The notes: generated by a model from the sequence alone, not told the origin. A DNA stretch of 64,000 nt from Planctomycetota bacterium (GCA_016712285.1 JADJRK010000001.1:1302001-1366000), one strand, 5' to 3'. Counted from the first letter of the stretch, positions 8,378-17,565 are shown. Numbers and translations are program-made.

Positions 8378-9724
8378 TCAAGCCAATCGTTCCCAGTACT
8401 CCCAGAACTTCGGGAAGCTCTTGGAAACGCATTCGGAGCCCTCGATCTCCAACGGAACACGTAAACCAGCAATCGCGAAGCTCATAGCCATCCGATGGTC
8501 GTCGTATGTTCGAACGCTAACCGGACTGGTGCGCTCCCGACTTCGCCCAGGCTTCGTCGGGCTGGCCGGGCTCTTGTTTCCAGTCCCGTCAACTTCCAAC
8601 CAGTCCGCACCGGCGCGCGTTTCTACGCCCAGCTTGGCCAATTCGGCTTGCAGTGCCGCGATGCGGTCGGTTTCTTTCACTCGCAACGTACTCAGGCCGG
8701 TCAGACGCGACGTTCCTTCCGCAAACGCGCACACCACCGCCAACGTCTGCGCGCAGTCCGGCAACGCTGACAGGTCGGCCTCAATCGCACGTAGGGGCGA
8801 TGCTTGCATCGCCCGCGAAACGCCCAACCCGTTCGGAAACTCCAGCACTTCGCAGCCCATTTGCTCAAGCAGGTCCACAAAGTGCACGTCGCCCTGCACG
8901 TCTTGACGCGTCAAGCCGTCGATCACGCACTTCCCACCGGTCACAGCCGCCGCTGCCCAGAAGTAACTGGCGGCTGTTCCGTCCGGCGGCACGGTGTAGG
9001 GACCGCGGGCCTCGGGCCCGCTGGCAGCCGGGTCAGCCGCGTTCCAGAAGTGGCGATACCCCTCGCGCTCAACGTGCATCCCGAACGCACGCATCACTTC
9101 CAGCGTGATGTCCACGTAGGGCTTGCTGACCAGTTCGCCCTCGATCTCGATTTCCACGCCGCCTCCGCGCGTCGGCGCCACCATCAGCAGCGCCGAGAGA
9201 AACTGGCTGCTGATATCGCCGCGCAACGAGCACTTGCCGCCGCGCAGCGACGCGCCCTCGATCGCCAGCGGTACGCAACCCGGTTCGCCACGTTCTTCAA
9301 TCTTCGCGCCAAGCTGCCGCAAAGCCGCAATCAACTCCCCCATCGGCCGCTGCCGCATGCGCGCGTTGCCGTCCAGCACGAATCGGCCCGGCAGCACAGT
9401 CAGCAGCGCGCAAGTAAAGCGCGTGGCGGTGCCCGCGGCCCCGGTGCAGATCTGCGTCTCCTGCGGCCCTGCAACAGGCCTCGCTGGTGGTTCAAGCCGG
9501 ACTTCGGTTGACAGCGGGTTCGAGCGCGTCACACGCCAGCCAAGGTCCGCCAGCACGTTCAGCATAATCGCGGTGTCGTCGGCGGGCGAAATGTTGCGGA
9601 TCGTGCAGGCCTCGCCGCGCAGGGCTGCACACACAATGGCCCGGTTGGCGAACGACTTCGAACCCGGCAGTTCAAGCCGCGCGTCGATAGGCCGGTCTGT
9701 CGGTTGCAGGATGCGGCTCGTCAT
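8378..9724 (-). CDS. aroA: 3-phosphoshikimate 1-carboxyvinyltransferase (EPSP synthase)
   Basis: The enzyme makes EPSP from shikimate-3-phosphate and PEP in the aromatic pathway, in the cytoplasm. The 448-aa protein has the substrate-binding opening PGSKSFANRA, GNARMRQRPMGEL, DGTAASYFW, LRVKETDRIAAL and YDDHRMAM. Two stretches are longer than usual. Around 8795-8814 the reading frame contains a 20-bp palindrome coding RAMQASPLRA, just before the 'DLSALPD' strand. Near 8530-8590 about 16 extra residues (NKSPASPTKPGRSRERTSP) precede YDDHRMAM and also derive from hairpin-rich DNA. Core motifs are intact, so activity is expected. It is the last gene of the long minus-strand run and starts 13 bases after the desulfurase gene. 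Confidence 0.95.
   Translation of the reverse strand: MTSRILQPTDRPIDARLELPGSKSFANRAIVCAALRGEACTIRNISPADDTAIMLNVLADLGWRVTRSNPLSTEVRLEPPARPVAGPQETQICTGAAGTATRFTCALLTVLPGRFVLDGNARMRQRPMGELIAALRQLGAKIEERGEPGCVPLAIEGASLRGGKCSLRGDISSQFLSALLMVAPTRGGGVEIEIEGELVSKPYVDITLEVMRAFGMHVEREGYRHFWNAADPAASGPEARGPYTVPPDGTAASYFWAAAAVTGGKCVIDGLTRQDVQGDVHFVDLLEQMGCEVLEFPNGLGVSRAMQASPLRAIEADLSALPDCAQTLAVVCAFAEGTSRLTGLSTLRVKETDRIAALQAELAKLGVETRAGADWLEVDGTGNKSPASPTKPGRSRERTSPVSVRTYDDHRMAMSFAIAGLRVPLEIEGSECVSKSFPKFWEYWERLA
8795..8814. repeat. Palindrome embedded in frame within aroA
   Basis: GGGCGATGC (8795-8803), a TT loop, and GCATCGCCC (8806-8814) form a perfect 9-bp stem, preceded by GTAG. It sits inside the aroA coding sequence, where family members normally have a short loop. 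Its form resembles an intergenic hairpin repeat that inserted without breaking the frame (inference). Confidence 0.7.
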
Positions 9725-9737
9725 TGAGATCGGCCCG

Positions 9738-10895
9738 CTAGCCCAGGCCGCGCAGGTGCTTGTAGTTGCCGATGCAGAGTTGTGCGAGGCGGTCTACCTG
9801 CTGCTCGGTAATGTCCGGGCCAAAGCTGACGCGAATGCAGCCGATCGCGTCTTCCCAGCTTGACCCCATCGCCGCCAGCACGTGGCTGGGGTCGGTCTCG
9901 CCGGGTGCGCAGGCGCTGCCCAGGCCGACGCAAAAGCCGGCTTCCCCAAGCTGGATGGCCATGGCCTGTCCTTCAATGTGAAGAAAGCTGATGTTGCTGA
10001 TGTTTGGCAGACGCGCCGCGCCGGCGCCATTGATGCGAATGTGCTCGCCCAAGGCCTTGGCAAGCGTTTCTTCCAGGCGGTTGCGCAGTCCCTCAACGTG
10101 AGTCCAGACGCGCCCCTGCTCAGCGTTGGCAAGTTCCATCGCGACAGCCAGCGCAGCCATGCCGCTCAGGTCTTCGGTGCCCGCGCGGTAGCCCCATTCC
10201 TGCGGGCCGCCGATGATCACGGGTGCGAGTCGATTGGTCATTTCGTTGTAAAGAATGCCCGTGCCCTTGGGGCCGCCGAACTTGGCGCCCGCCAGCGTCA
10301 GCAGGTCGGCGCCGATCTCTTTGGGATTCACCGGCAGCTTCCAGAATGCCTGCACCGCGTCGCAGTGGTACTTGGCGCCGGCGGCGTGGGCGATCTTTGC
10401 CACTTCGTGCACAGGCTGCAGCACGCCGGTTTCGTTGTTGGCGTACATCACGCTGACCAGCGCCGTGCGTTCGCTGACCATGCGACGCAGGGCCTCCAGG
10501 TCCACGACTCCGCTGGCGCTCACGGGCGCGTAGTGCACACGCGTTCCGGCGCGCTCCAGGCGCTGGGCCTCAAGCAGCACGGCGTGGTGCTCAATGGCGC
10601 TGATCACCAGCTCGTTCCGGGGCGCCTTGGCCTCGGCCAGCATGCCGCGCACGGCCAGGATGTCGCTTTCGGTGCCGCCGCTGGTGAACACGATCTCGCG
10701 CGGGTCAGCGCCGATCGCGCGGCCCATGCGCTCGTGCAACTCGTACAGGTGTTTCTTGGCCATGTAGGCGAGCGGGTGATGCGCGCCGGGGTTGGAGTAG
10801 TGCTGCGTCGCGAACTCAGCAAACGCAGCCAGCGCCTCAGGCCGGCAAGGCGCGCCGGCGGCGTAGTCGCAATAGGTGTATTGCTTGGTGCTCAC
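9738..10895 (-). CDS. Cysteine desulfurase, NifS/IscS class
   Basis: A PLP enzyme that takes sulfur from cysteine for Fe-S clusters or thio-cofactors. I chose the GTG start at 10895, which gives the typical opening STKQYTYCDYAAGAP. AGGAAAGG lies upstream, and the GTG overlaps the TGA of the ferredoxin gene (GTGA), which suggests translational coupling. Family signs are FTSGGTESD, ANNETGVLQP, HCDAVQAF, the PLP-lysine region GAKFGGPKGTG (the usual His before Lys is Ala here) and the sulfur-accepting Cys in GLGSACAPGETDPSHVL. Length 385 aa is normal. Coupling to a polyferredoxin fits a role in Fe-S assembly. Confidence 0.92.
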   Translation of the reverse strand: MSTKQYTYCDYAAGAPCRPEALAAFAEFATQHYSNPGAHHPLAYMAKKHLYELHERMGRAIGADPREIVFTSGGTESDILAVRGMLAEAKAPRNELVISAIEHHAVLLEAQRLERAGTRVHYAPVSASGVVDLEALRRMVSERTALVSVMYANNETGVLQPVHEVAKIAHAAGAKYHCDAVQAFWKLPVNPKEIGADLLTLAGAKFGGPKGTGILYNEMTNRLAPVIIGGPQEWGYRAGTEDLSGMAALAVAMELANAEQGRVWTHVEGLRNRLEETLAKALGEHIRINGAGAARLPNISNISFLHIEGQAMAIQLGEAGFCVGLGSACAPGETDPSHVLAAMGSSWEDAIGCIRVSFGPDITEQQVDRLAQLCIGNYKHLRGLG

Positions 10896-11572
10896 TTGTC
10901 GCCTTTCCTGCTTCTTGCCGGCCGCGGCAGCACGACGATGCTTGGCGGCTTGGTTGGGCACGCGTGCACGCACAAGCCACAGCCGGTACAGATGCGGCTG
11001 TCAACTTTCGGCACAGTGCCGTCGAAGTCAATGGCGTTGGGCTCAAGGGGGCATGCGTCATGGCAGGCGGTGCAGGCCTTGCCCAGGTAGCCGAGGCAGG
11101 TGTCGGGTTCAATCACGGCGATGCCGATGCGGATCTCCCCCACTGGCGTTGGCTTCAAGGCCCCGGTCGGGCAGACTGCCATGCAATCGCCGCACATTGT
11201 GCAGGCGCCGTGATTGGGGCGCAGTACCGGAGTGCCGGGTTGCGGGCCGTCGCCCTCGCGCGCGACGTGAATGACTTTCTCGGGACAGGCCTGCACGCAC
11301 TTGCCGCAACGTGAGCAGGCGTCGAGAAAGGCTTGCTCTGACAGTGCCCCGGGCGGCCGGAAAAACTTGCGGCCGTGCATGTCGGTGAAGTCTTTCGGCA
11401 GCGCCTGCTTGCGGTGCATGCCCGACTCATACAGCTTCTGGAAGAGTTCCGAATCCCAGTTCTGGACAATGCGCGACCCCGGCACCAGGCGCGTGGCCTG
11501 CTTGACGGCTTCGCCGGCCATCTGGCGCATGGCTTTGCGTTTGTCGGGATCGGCTGGCTTGTCGTCGGCCAT
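10892..11572 (-). CDS. Polyferredoxin with four [4Fe-4S]-type Cys motifs (NapG-like)
   Basis: I place the start at the ATG at 11572 (MADDKPADPDKRK), eight codons inside the longest frame. The protein has four cysteine clusters: CSRCGKCVQACP, CTMCGDCMAVCP, a split C-x6-CTACHDACP and CTGCGLCVHACP. This pattern matches NapG/MauM-type ferredoxins that pass electrons in the cytoplasm or at the membrane. No signal peptide or twin-arginine motif is visible in the chosen N-terminus. It overlaps the desulfurase start by four bases. The electron partner is not identifiable here. Confidence 0.88.
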   Translation of the reverse strand: MADDKPADPDKRKAMRQMAGEAVKQATRLVPGSRIVQNWDSELFQKLYESGMHRKQALPKDFTDMHGRKFFRPPGALSEQAFLDACSRCGKCVQACPEKVIHVAREGDGPQPGTPVLRPNHGACTMCGDCMAVCPTGALKPTPVGEIRIGIAVIEPDTCLGYLGKACTACHDACPLEPNAIDFDGTVPKVDSRICTGCGLCVHACPTKPPSIVVLPRPARSRKGDK

Positions 11573-11621
11573 GGGCGCAGGATAGCGGCGGCCCATGGCG
11601 CGTGTCAGGGGGATACTTCCG

Positions 11622-12458
11622 CTAGACCCATTCGGGCTCGGCTTTGCTGGTCACGAAGCCTTTGTCGCGGCCGAGCTTGAGGAACAGGCGTGCGGCCTGC
11701 ATGCCTTTGTCGCCAATGTCGACCGTGTAGTCGTTCACGTACATGCCGACAAACTTGTCGGCCCTTGACCGGTCAAGGCCACGGCCATAACTCAGCGCGT
11801 AATCCAGCGCCTCGTCGCGATGCTCAAGGGCATACCGGATGCTGGCACTGAAACACCGGCTGAACTGGGCGATCACGTCGTGGCCAAGGTCACGGCGCGC
11901 GACGTTGCAGCCCAGCGGCAGCGGCAACTCGTGCTTCGTGTGCCACCATTCGCCGAGATCGACCACCTTGAACAGCTTCAGATCGTTGTACGTCACCTGG
12001 CCTTCATGGATGATCACACCCGCATCGACGCGGCCATCGAGCACAGCTGTTTGTACCTCGTTGAAGTTCATGTGCACCGGCTCAACACGGTCGTTGTAAA
12101 GCCGCAGGGCCAGCGTCGCGCTGGTCAACGGGCCGGGCGTCGCGACTTTGCGGCCGTCAAGGTCCTGCGGGTTCATGGGTTCGCGCGAGACGATGATCGG
12201 CCCATAGCGGTCGCCCATGGATGCGCCGGCGCGCGTGATCACATACTTGTCGGCGATATAGGGATAGGCGTGAAAGCTGCATGCAGTCACGTCCAGCTCG
12301 GCAGTCTTGGCACGCTGGTTCAGCGTCTCGATGTCGCACAGCTCGTGTTTGATCGTCAACCAGCCGGTGTCGATCTTGTTGTTGGCCAACGCGTGAAACA
12401 TGAAAGCATCGTCGGCGTCGGGGCTATGCGCTACGGTAATGGTCCGGGTTTGCGTCAT
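11622..12458 (-). CDS. mqnD: 1,4-dihydroxy-6-naphthoate synthase (futalosine pathway)
   Basis: MqnD converts cyclic dehypoxanthine futalosine to 1,4-dihydroxy-6-naphthoate in the alternative menaquinone route. The start at 12458 gives MTQTRTITVAHSPDADDAFM, the usual MqnD opening (SPDxDDAFMF). Other family signs are GPLTSATLALRLY, VDAGVIIHEGQVTY and PLPLGCNVARRDL. The 278-aa length is normal. No Shine-Dalgarno sequence is seen, because a heptanucleotide repeat tract runs up to within a few bases of the ATG. No other mqn gene is in the window. Confidence 0.92.
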   Translation of the reverse strand: MTQTRTITVAHSPDADDAFMFHALANNKIDTGWLTIKHELCDIETLNQRAKTAELDVTACSFHAYPYIADKYVITRAGASMGDRYGPIIVSREPMNPQDLDGRKVATPGPLTSATLALRLYNDRVEPVHMNFNEVQTAVLDGRVDAGVIIHEGQVTYNDLKLFKVVDLGEWWHTKHELPLPLGCNVARRDLGHDVIAQFSRCFSASIRYALEHRDEALDYALSYGRGLDRSRADKFVGMYVNDYTVDIGDKGMQAARLFLKLGRDKGFVTSKAEPEWV

Positions 12459-12462
12459 TTCT

Positions 12463-12562
12463 AGATTCGGATTTCGGATTGCGGGTTCACAGTTCGGTAG
12501 CCGGGAACCCGCTGGCGGCGCTGCCAACCTAGTCCGCAATCGGCAATCCGCAATCGCCAATC
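12463..12562. repeat. Heptanucleotide repeat tracts of the GATTGCG family
   Basis: Two tracts with a 7-nt period flank a short GC-rich stretch: 12463-12500 (GATTCGG ATTTCGG ATTGCGG GTTCACA) and ~12531-12562 (CCGCAAT CGGCAAT CCGCAAT CGCCAAT). The second is the inverted complement of the first, so the region can fold as a hairpin. It fills the gap between the HD-GYP stop and the mqnD start. Confidence 0.8.
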
Positions 12563-14669
12563 ACCGCGCGGCCTTCTGGGCTTCGTTAGCGTCGGCAAGC
12601 CGCACGACCTTGAGCTTCAGCTTCTCCCAGATCTTCGTGTCGTTAAACAGCTTGACGACGTCGGGGTCCAGGTCGCCTTCGGCCGCCATCGAGTCAAGTA
12701 TCTGCAGCGCGCGCTCCAGCGGGATCGCGGGCTTGTACGGCCGGTCGCTGGCGGTCAGGCTGTCAAAGACGTCCGCGACGGCCATCAACCGCGATCCCAG
12801 CGGAGTTTCCCCTGCGGGCACGCCGTTGGGGTAACCGCCGCCCTTCATCTTTTCGTGGTGCTGGCCCGCGATCTCGGGCACGCGTGCAAGGTCGTCCGTC
12901 CATGGAATCTGTTTCAGAAACTTCCACGAGTCCGCGACGTGATTCTCGATTTCCTTGCGCTCTTCTGCATTGAGCGTGCCGCGCTTCGTGCACAGGCTGT
13001 TGAAGTCGTCGTCATCAAGCAGCGCGTAGACATCGTCGCCGATCTTCCACGGGGCCGCATGGATGGCCGCAAGCCGCACCTGCGACTCATCGGTCACGAA
13101 GATCGGCTTGATGTGCTTGCGCACAAACTCAAGGTCCGATGACAGCTTGGCCAGGTCTGCTGCCAGGGCTTCGCGAATGCCGTTCGACATCGCCTCGCTG
13201 GACTCACCGTCGGCGATCAGCCTCGCTTCTCGCTCCAGCGCGTTCAGTCGCAATTCGCGGCCGATGATCTGCGCGCGAAACTCAATGGCCTGGGCCTGTG
13301 CGGGAAACAGCTTCTCGGCCTTCTGCAGCACGTGTTCGCGCACGCCGATCTTGCCGAAGTCGTGCAGCAGGCCCGCGTAATGCAGCTCAACCATCTCGGC
13401 ATCGGTGAAGGTGACATCCTTGTACACGCCCGCCTTGTCCTTGTTCACCTCATCCGCCAGCGCCATGGTCAGCCTGTCCACGCGCCCCGAATGGCCCGCG
13501 GTGGCGGGATCGCGCTGCTCGACCGCCTGCACGCACGCGATCACAAAGCGCTCAAACAGGTGGGTAATCGCATCCATCAGCCGCACGTTCTCAATGGCGA
13601 CGCCGGCTTGGCCCCCGAGGCTTGCTGCGAGCTCAATGTCTTCGTCGGTGAACGAGATGATCTCGCCGATGGCGTTCTCGCCAAGTTGCAGTTTCTTGAG
13701 CGGGTCGCGTTTCTTGTTGATCAGCTGCACGATGCCCACGACGTCATCCTGGGTGTTCTTCAGCGGCACGGTCAGCATGCTGCACGTGCGGTAGCCGTAC
13801 TTCTCGTCAATGAATTTGTTGAACTTGTACGGCGCGCCCTTGGGCAGGTGGTAGACGTCGTCAATCGCCACGATCTCGCCGGTGATCGCCGCATAGCCCG
13901 CGATGCTTTCAAGGTTTGCCGGGAACACGATTTCTTCGAACGGAATCTGCAGAGTGTCATTCTGCGCGGCTGCAAATCGCAGGCTGAACAACTGCTGCGT
14001 CAACGCGGCGCGTTTGACCGCGACCGCCCGCGTGCGGCGCTCGGCGCGGCCCAGCACCTTGCGGCCGCTGAGCGCCGAGCCTTTGCCGTACTCGATGATG
14101 TAGATGCTGCCGGCGTCGGCATCCATGATGTTGCGCGCCTCGGTCAGCACGACGGCCAGCAGGTCTTTCAACACGCGCACGTCGGACAGCGCCGTGCCGA
14201 TGCGGTTCAGGCGCGCGAGCTTCTCGCTGCTGCTTGCAGTTGCGCCCTCGTTGAACGCCCGAGAACGAAGCCACGTCAGCTCGCGCGCGCGGTACAGCAC
14301 ACGCGCGATTTCCGGCGCTTCAGGCTTGGTGGTCAGGTGTGCGTCAATCTGTGTGTCGTCACTGCGCACCCCCCAACTGGCCACGACGCACGAAGGGCCG
14401 CGATCTTCAAGAAACTGCGGGTCCAGGGGCGCGCTTTCGGTGTCCATGATCAGCAGCGTGCCGTTGCGCAGGCTGAAGCTGCCGGTCTGGTCCGGTGCCG
14501 TCACCTCGGTGATAGAATCGCGCTCGTGGTCGAATTTGCGATTGCTGCTGACGGCGGCCAGCATGGCAGCGCGCCGAGCCGCATCCTGGCAGTACAGCAC
14601 CACCGTCAGCGACTGTCGCTGCGGGGTGATGGGCAGGCGCTTGGAAAGCCGGGCAGTCGCGGGGCGCAT
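12561..14669 (-). CDS. GAF / HD-GYP domain protein
   Basis: A 702-aa predicted cyclic-di-GMP phosphodiesterase or sensor. After a receiver-like N-terminal ~130 residues without clear phospho-acceptor motifs, a GAF domain lies at ~150-360 (IMDADAGSIYIIE). An HD-GYP domain follows: AGHSGRVDRLTMALA, LLHDFGKIG at ~435, and HHEKMKGGGYPNG at ~603. The canonical motif is HHExxDGxGYP; here the Asp position is Lys. About 100 more residues than usual separate the HD and HHE motifs. Metal-binding His and Asp residues are kept, so activity is possible. The PilZ protein at 53.8 kb and the type IV pilus genes next door make a c-di-GMP/pilus link plausible. ATG at 14669 is preferred to the TTG two codons upstream. 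Confidence 0.9.
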   Translation of the reverse strand: MRPATARLSKRLPITPQRQSLTVVLYCQDAARRAAMLAAVSSNRKFDHERDSITEVTAPDQTGSFSLRNGTLLIMDTESAPLDPQFLEDRGPSCVVASWGVRSDDTQIDAHLTTKPEAPEIARVLYRARELTWLRSRAFNEGATASSSEKLARLNRIGTALSDVRVLKDLLAVVLTEARNIMDADAGSIYIIEYGKGSALSGRKVLGRAERRTRAVAVKRAALTQQLFSLRFAAAQNDTLQIPFEEIVFPANLESIAGYAAITGEIVAIDDVYHLPKGAPYKFNKFIDEKYGYRTCSMLTVPLKNTQDDVVGIVQLINKKRDPLKKLQLGENAIGEIISFTDEDIELAASLGGQAGVAIENVRLMDAITHLFERFVIACVQAVEQRDPATAGHSGRVDRLTMALADEVNKDKAGVYKDVTFTDAEMVELHYAGLLHDFGKIGVREHVLQKAEKLFPAQAQAIEFRAQIIGRELRLNALEREARLIADGESSEAMSNGIREALAADLAKLSSDLEFVRKHIKPIFVTDESQVRLAAIHAAPWKIGDDVYALLDDDDFNSLCTKRGTLNAEERKEIENHVADSWKFLKQIPWTDDLARVPEIAGQHHEKMKGGGYPNGVPAGETPLGSRLMAVADVFDSLTASDRPYKPAIPLERALQILDSMAAEGDLDPDVVKLFNDTKIWEKLKLKVVRLADANEAQKAAR

Positions 14670-14697
14670 GGGCAAGAGTATAGCGACCGGGAATGCG

Positions 14698-15528
14698 TCA
14701 GGGACGAGAAACTGTCGTGCGCTTGCTCCAGTCGAACTTCAGGCGCAGGGTGTCGAAGTAGCTGCGCACCGGATGAGCCACCAGAGTCATCGGCATGGGC
14801 GCTTTCGTGATTTCGACGAAGTCGCCGCCGGTAAGCTCACGGCTGCCTTCGCCGTCCATGGTGACTGTAAGCCGGTCATCGTCTTCAAGCTTCAGCAGCA
14901 GGGTTCCTGACGCCGGCACCACCAGCGGCCGCAAGCTGAGCGTGTGCGAAAACAGGGGCGTCAAGATCAACGCGTCGAGCTCGGGTTGCAGCAGTGCCCC
15001 GCCTGCAGCCAGGTTGTATGCCGTGGACCCGACGGGGGTGCTGACAATCAACCCGTCGCCAAAATAATCCGCGATCGGGGCGCCGTCATAGCTGGCGTGC
15101 ACGTGGGCCATGCGGTGCTGCGGTGCGCGCTGGAAGACCACGTCGTTGATCACGATGCGTTCTTGCGTTTCGTCGCCTGCCTTGACGCGCACGACCAGCA
15201 GCAGCGAGCGGCGTATCGGCAGAGTACCCGCCACGGCGTCTTTCAGGCGCACCAGCAGTTCCGGCAATTCGTACTCAGCCAGGAACCCGAACTTGCCGAA
15301 GTTGACGCCCAGCAATGGCACCTGGTGGCGACCGAGGCGGCCCGCCGCACGCAGAATGCTTCCGTCGCCGCCAAAATTGATCACGAGGGACGGGGGGTGC
15401 TTTTGCAGGTCAAGTGTCTGGTCGAGGTCAACCTGCACGTCGTCGGTGAGTTCGCGCAGCAACGGCTCGACTTGCGCGATTGCATGAATCACGTCAGCCC
15501 GCTTGCCATCACCAACCAGTAGGATCAT
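14698..15528 (-). CDS. nadK: NAD kinase
   Basis: It phosphorylates NAD to NADP in the cytoplasm. The 276-aa protein has the diagnostic GGDG motif (NFGGDGSILRAA), GVNFGKFGFLAEY, and the substrate loop DGLIVSTPVGSTAYNLAAGG. The ATG overlaps the dxs TGA (ATGA), which suggests coupled translation with the NADPH-dependent isoprenoid pathway gene upstream. Confidence 0.95.
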   Translation of the reverse strand: MILLVGDGKRADVIHAIAQVEPLLRELTDDVQVDLDQTLDLQKHPPSLVINFGGDGSILRAAGRLGRHQVPLLGVNFGKFGFLAEYELPELLVRLKDAVAGTLPIRRSLLLVVRVKAGDETQERIVINDVVFQRAPQHRMAHVHASYDGAPIADYFGDGLIVSTPVGSTAYNLAAGGALLQPELDALILTPLFSHTLSLRPLVVPASGTLLLKLEDDDRLTVTMDGEGSRELTGGDFVEITKAPMPMTLVAHPVRSYFDTLRLKFDWSKRTTVSRP

Positions 15529-17498
15529 CCCGTTACGCTGCCCGTGGCAACGCTGCGCCTTGAGGTCTCGCCGGACGCCCGGCGCAGGCCCAAACGCCGC
15601 TCAATGCTCGCGGCGATCCCCTCAGGGTCCAGGCCGACTTCCTGCAGAACCTCAACGCGTGCGCCGTGATCGACGAAGCGATCATCAATCGCCAGCACTT
15701 CCAGCTTTCCGGCTTCCAGTCGCGCGCGATTGGCGAACTCGAGGATGCTGCTGCCAAAGCCGCCGCGACGGACGTGCTCTTCCACCGTGAAGACATGGTT
15801 GTGCTTCTCGATAAGCATGGCGAACATCTGCTCGTCAAACGGCTTGGCGAACCGCGCGTTGACCAGTGTCAGGCGTTTGCCGTGGCGCTCTTCGATCTTC
15901 TCGATGGCTTCAAGGGCGTGATAGACCATGCTGCCGTACGCGATGACCACACCGTCGTCGCCCTCGCGCAGGATCTCGGCTTTGCCCAATTCGAGCGGCT
16001 GCTTGGTGGGCAACTCTTCTTTCGGCGAGCTTGCGCGCGGGAAGCGAATGGCTGCGGGCATCGCGAGATCGAGCCCCCACTCCATCATGTTCTTCATCTC
16101 GGTCGCGTCGCGCGGCGCCATCAGCACCATGTTCGGCAGCATGCTGAGGTAGGCGATATCGAACACGCCGTTGTGGGTGGCGCCGTCCGGGCCGACCAGG
16201 CCGGCGCGGTCCAGGGCCAGCAGTACCGGGCACTTGATCAATGCCAGCTCTTGAAACAGCTGGTCGACCGAGCGCTGCATGAACGTTGAATAGATCGCGC
16301 AGATCGGCTTGAGGCCGCCGAGCCTCAGGCCCTGCGCGAAGCCGACTGCGTGCTGCTCGGCCATGCCGACGTCGAACACCCGGTCCGGAAAGGTTTTCTG
16401 GACGATCTCGAGGCCCGTTCCCTGCAGCATGGCTGCGGTGATCGCGATGACCTTCTGGTCTTTCTTCATCAATTCTGTGGTCTTGTCGACGAAGACGTCG
16501 GTGTACGACGGCCCGCCTGCCCGCGCGTACTCTTTCGGCAAGTGCGCTGTCAGCTTGCTGTGGGTCTTGGCCGCGTGGTACGCGTAATGGTCCGGCACGT
16601 CGTCCTGGAAGCCTTTGCCCTTGCGTGTGAGCACGTGAAGCACCACGGGCTTTGGCACACGTGCCGAATTCTCGAACGCCTCAAGCAACTGGTCGGTGTT
16701 GTGGCCATCAATCGGACCGTAATAGAAGTACCCAAGTTCTTCAAACAGCACGCCGGGGTGCGTCGCCGGCATCAAACCGTGCAGACCGGCTTTCACATGG
16801 TCCAGCACATCGTGGATGGCGCGGCCCAGGCCGCCTGCCTGGTCTTCCAGCACCTTGAGCATCTTCTTGACGTCTTTTTTGGCGCTGGTGTAGGCGTGGC
16901 TTGTGCGGAACTTGCTGAAGTAGTTGGCAAGCGCTCCCGTAGCAGGGCCGATGCCGTGTTCGTTGTCATTGAGCACGATCAGGAACTTCAGGTCGCGCAG
17001 GTCACCGCCGTGGTTGAGAGCCTCCAGCGCCTGGCCTTCCTGCAACGCCCCGTCGCCGATGACGGCAACGCTGGTGCGGTCAAGGAAGCCCTGGGTCTTG
17101 TTGGCAATGGCAACGCCCAACGCCGTGCTGAGCGAAGTGCCGCCGTGGCCGGTCTTTACCTTGTCGAAGCAGCTTTCCTTGGGGTCAGGGAAGCCGCTGA
17201 TGCCCTTGTACTGCCGCAGGCTTTCGAACTGGCCGCGACGGCCGGTAAGCAGTTTGTGCGGATAGCACTGGTGGCCGACGTCCCAGACCACGCTGTCATG
17301 GTCGCCAAGCCGGTAATAGTAGTGCAGGGCAATCGCCAACTCGACGGCGCCAAGGCCCGAGCCCAGGTGGCCGCCGGTCTTGCCGGCGACGCTGTCGATA
17401 ATGAACGCGCGCATTTCTTCAGCCAGCCTGGGCAGCTCTTCGCGCTTTAGCTGCTTCAGGTCGTCCGGCGTGTTCACGCTGTTCAACAGCTCTGACAT
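15525..17498 (-). CDS. dxs: 1-deoxy-D-xylulose-5-phosphate synthase
   Basis: This thiamine-diphosphate enzyme starts the MEP isoprenoid pathway from pyruvate and glyceraldehyde-3-phosphate. I start it at the ATG at 17498 (MSELLNSVNTPDDL), which has GAGG upstream; the longer frame has no ribosome site. Motifs include GHLGSGLGAVELAIALHY, DVGHQCYPHKLLTGR, the ThDP loop GDGALQEGQALEALN ... LNDNEHGIGP, and VGPDGATHNGVFDIAYLS. The His in NDNEHGI replaces the more common Met-Ser, a tolerated change. Upstream lies the prenyl synthase gene and downstream nadK, so two isoprenoid steps are together. Confidence 0.95.
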   Translation of the reverse strand: MSELLNSVNTPDDLKQLKREELPRLAEEMRAFIIDSVAGKTGGHLGSGLGAVELAIALHYYYRLGDHDSVVWDVGHQCYPHKLLTGRRGQFESLRQYKGISGFPDPKESCFDKVKTGHGGTSLSTALGVAIANKTQGFLDRTSVAVIGDGALQEGQALEALNHGGDLRDLKFLIVLNDNEHGIGPATGALANYFSKFRTSHAYTSAKKDVKKMLKVLEDQAGGLGRAIHDVLDHVKAGLHGLMPATHPGVLFEELGYFYYGPIDGHNTDQLLEAFENSARVPKPVVLHVLTRKGKGFQDDVPDHYAYHAAKTHSKLTAHLPKEYARAGGPSYTDVFVDKTTELMKKDQKVIAITAAMLQGTGLEIVQKTFPDRVFDVGMAEQHAVGFAQGLRLGGLKPICAIYSTFMQRSVDQLFQELALIKCPVLLALDRAGLVGPDGATHNGVFDIAYLSMLPNMVLMAPRDATEMKNMMEWGLDLAMPAAIRFPRASSPKEELPTKQPLELGKAEILREGDDGVVIAYGSMVYHALEAIEKIEERHGKRLTLVNARFAKPFDEQMFAMLIEKHNHVFTVEEHVRRGGFGSSILEFANRARLEAGKLEVLAIDDRFVDHGARVEVLQEVGLDPEGIAASIERRLGLRRASGETSRRSVATGSVTG

Positions 17499-17565
17499 TC
17501 CAACCTCGTGTGGCTTGCCAAACCGCGAGTTTAGCCCCGCAAAGCAGGCAGTGACAGCCCCCAAT

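Noticed and set aside
13332..14810. Long plus-strand frame opposite the HD-GYP gene
   Set aside because: Codons rich in Arg, His and Gln; it mirrors a gene with clear GAF and HD motifs. Shadow frame caused by high GC.
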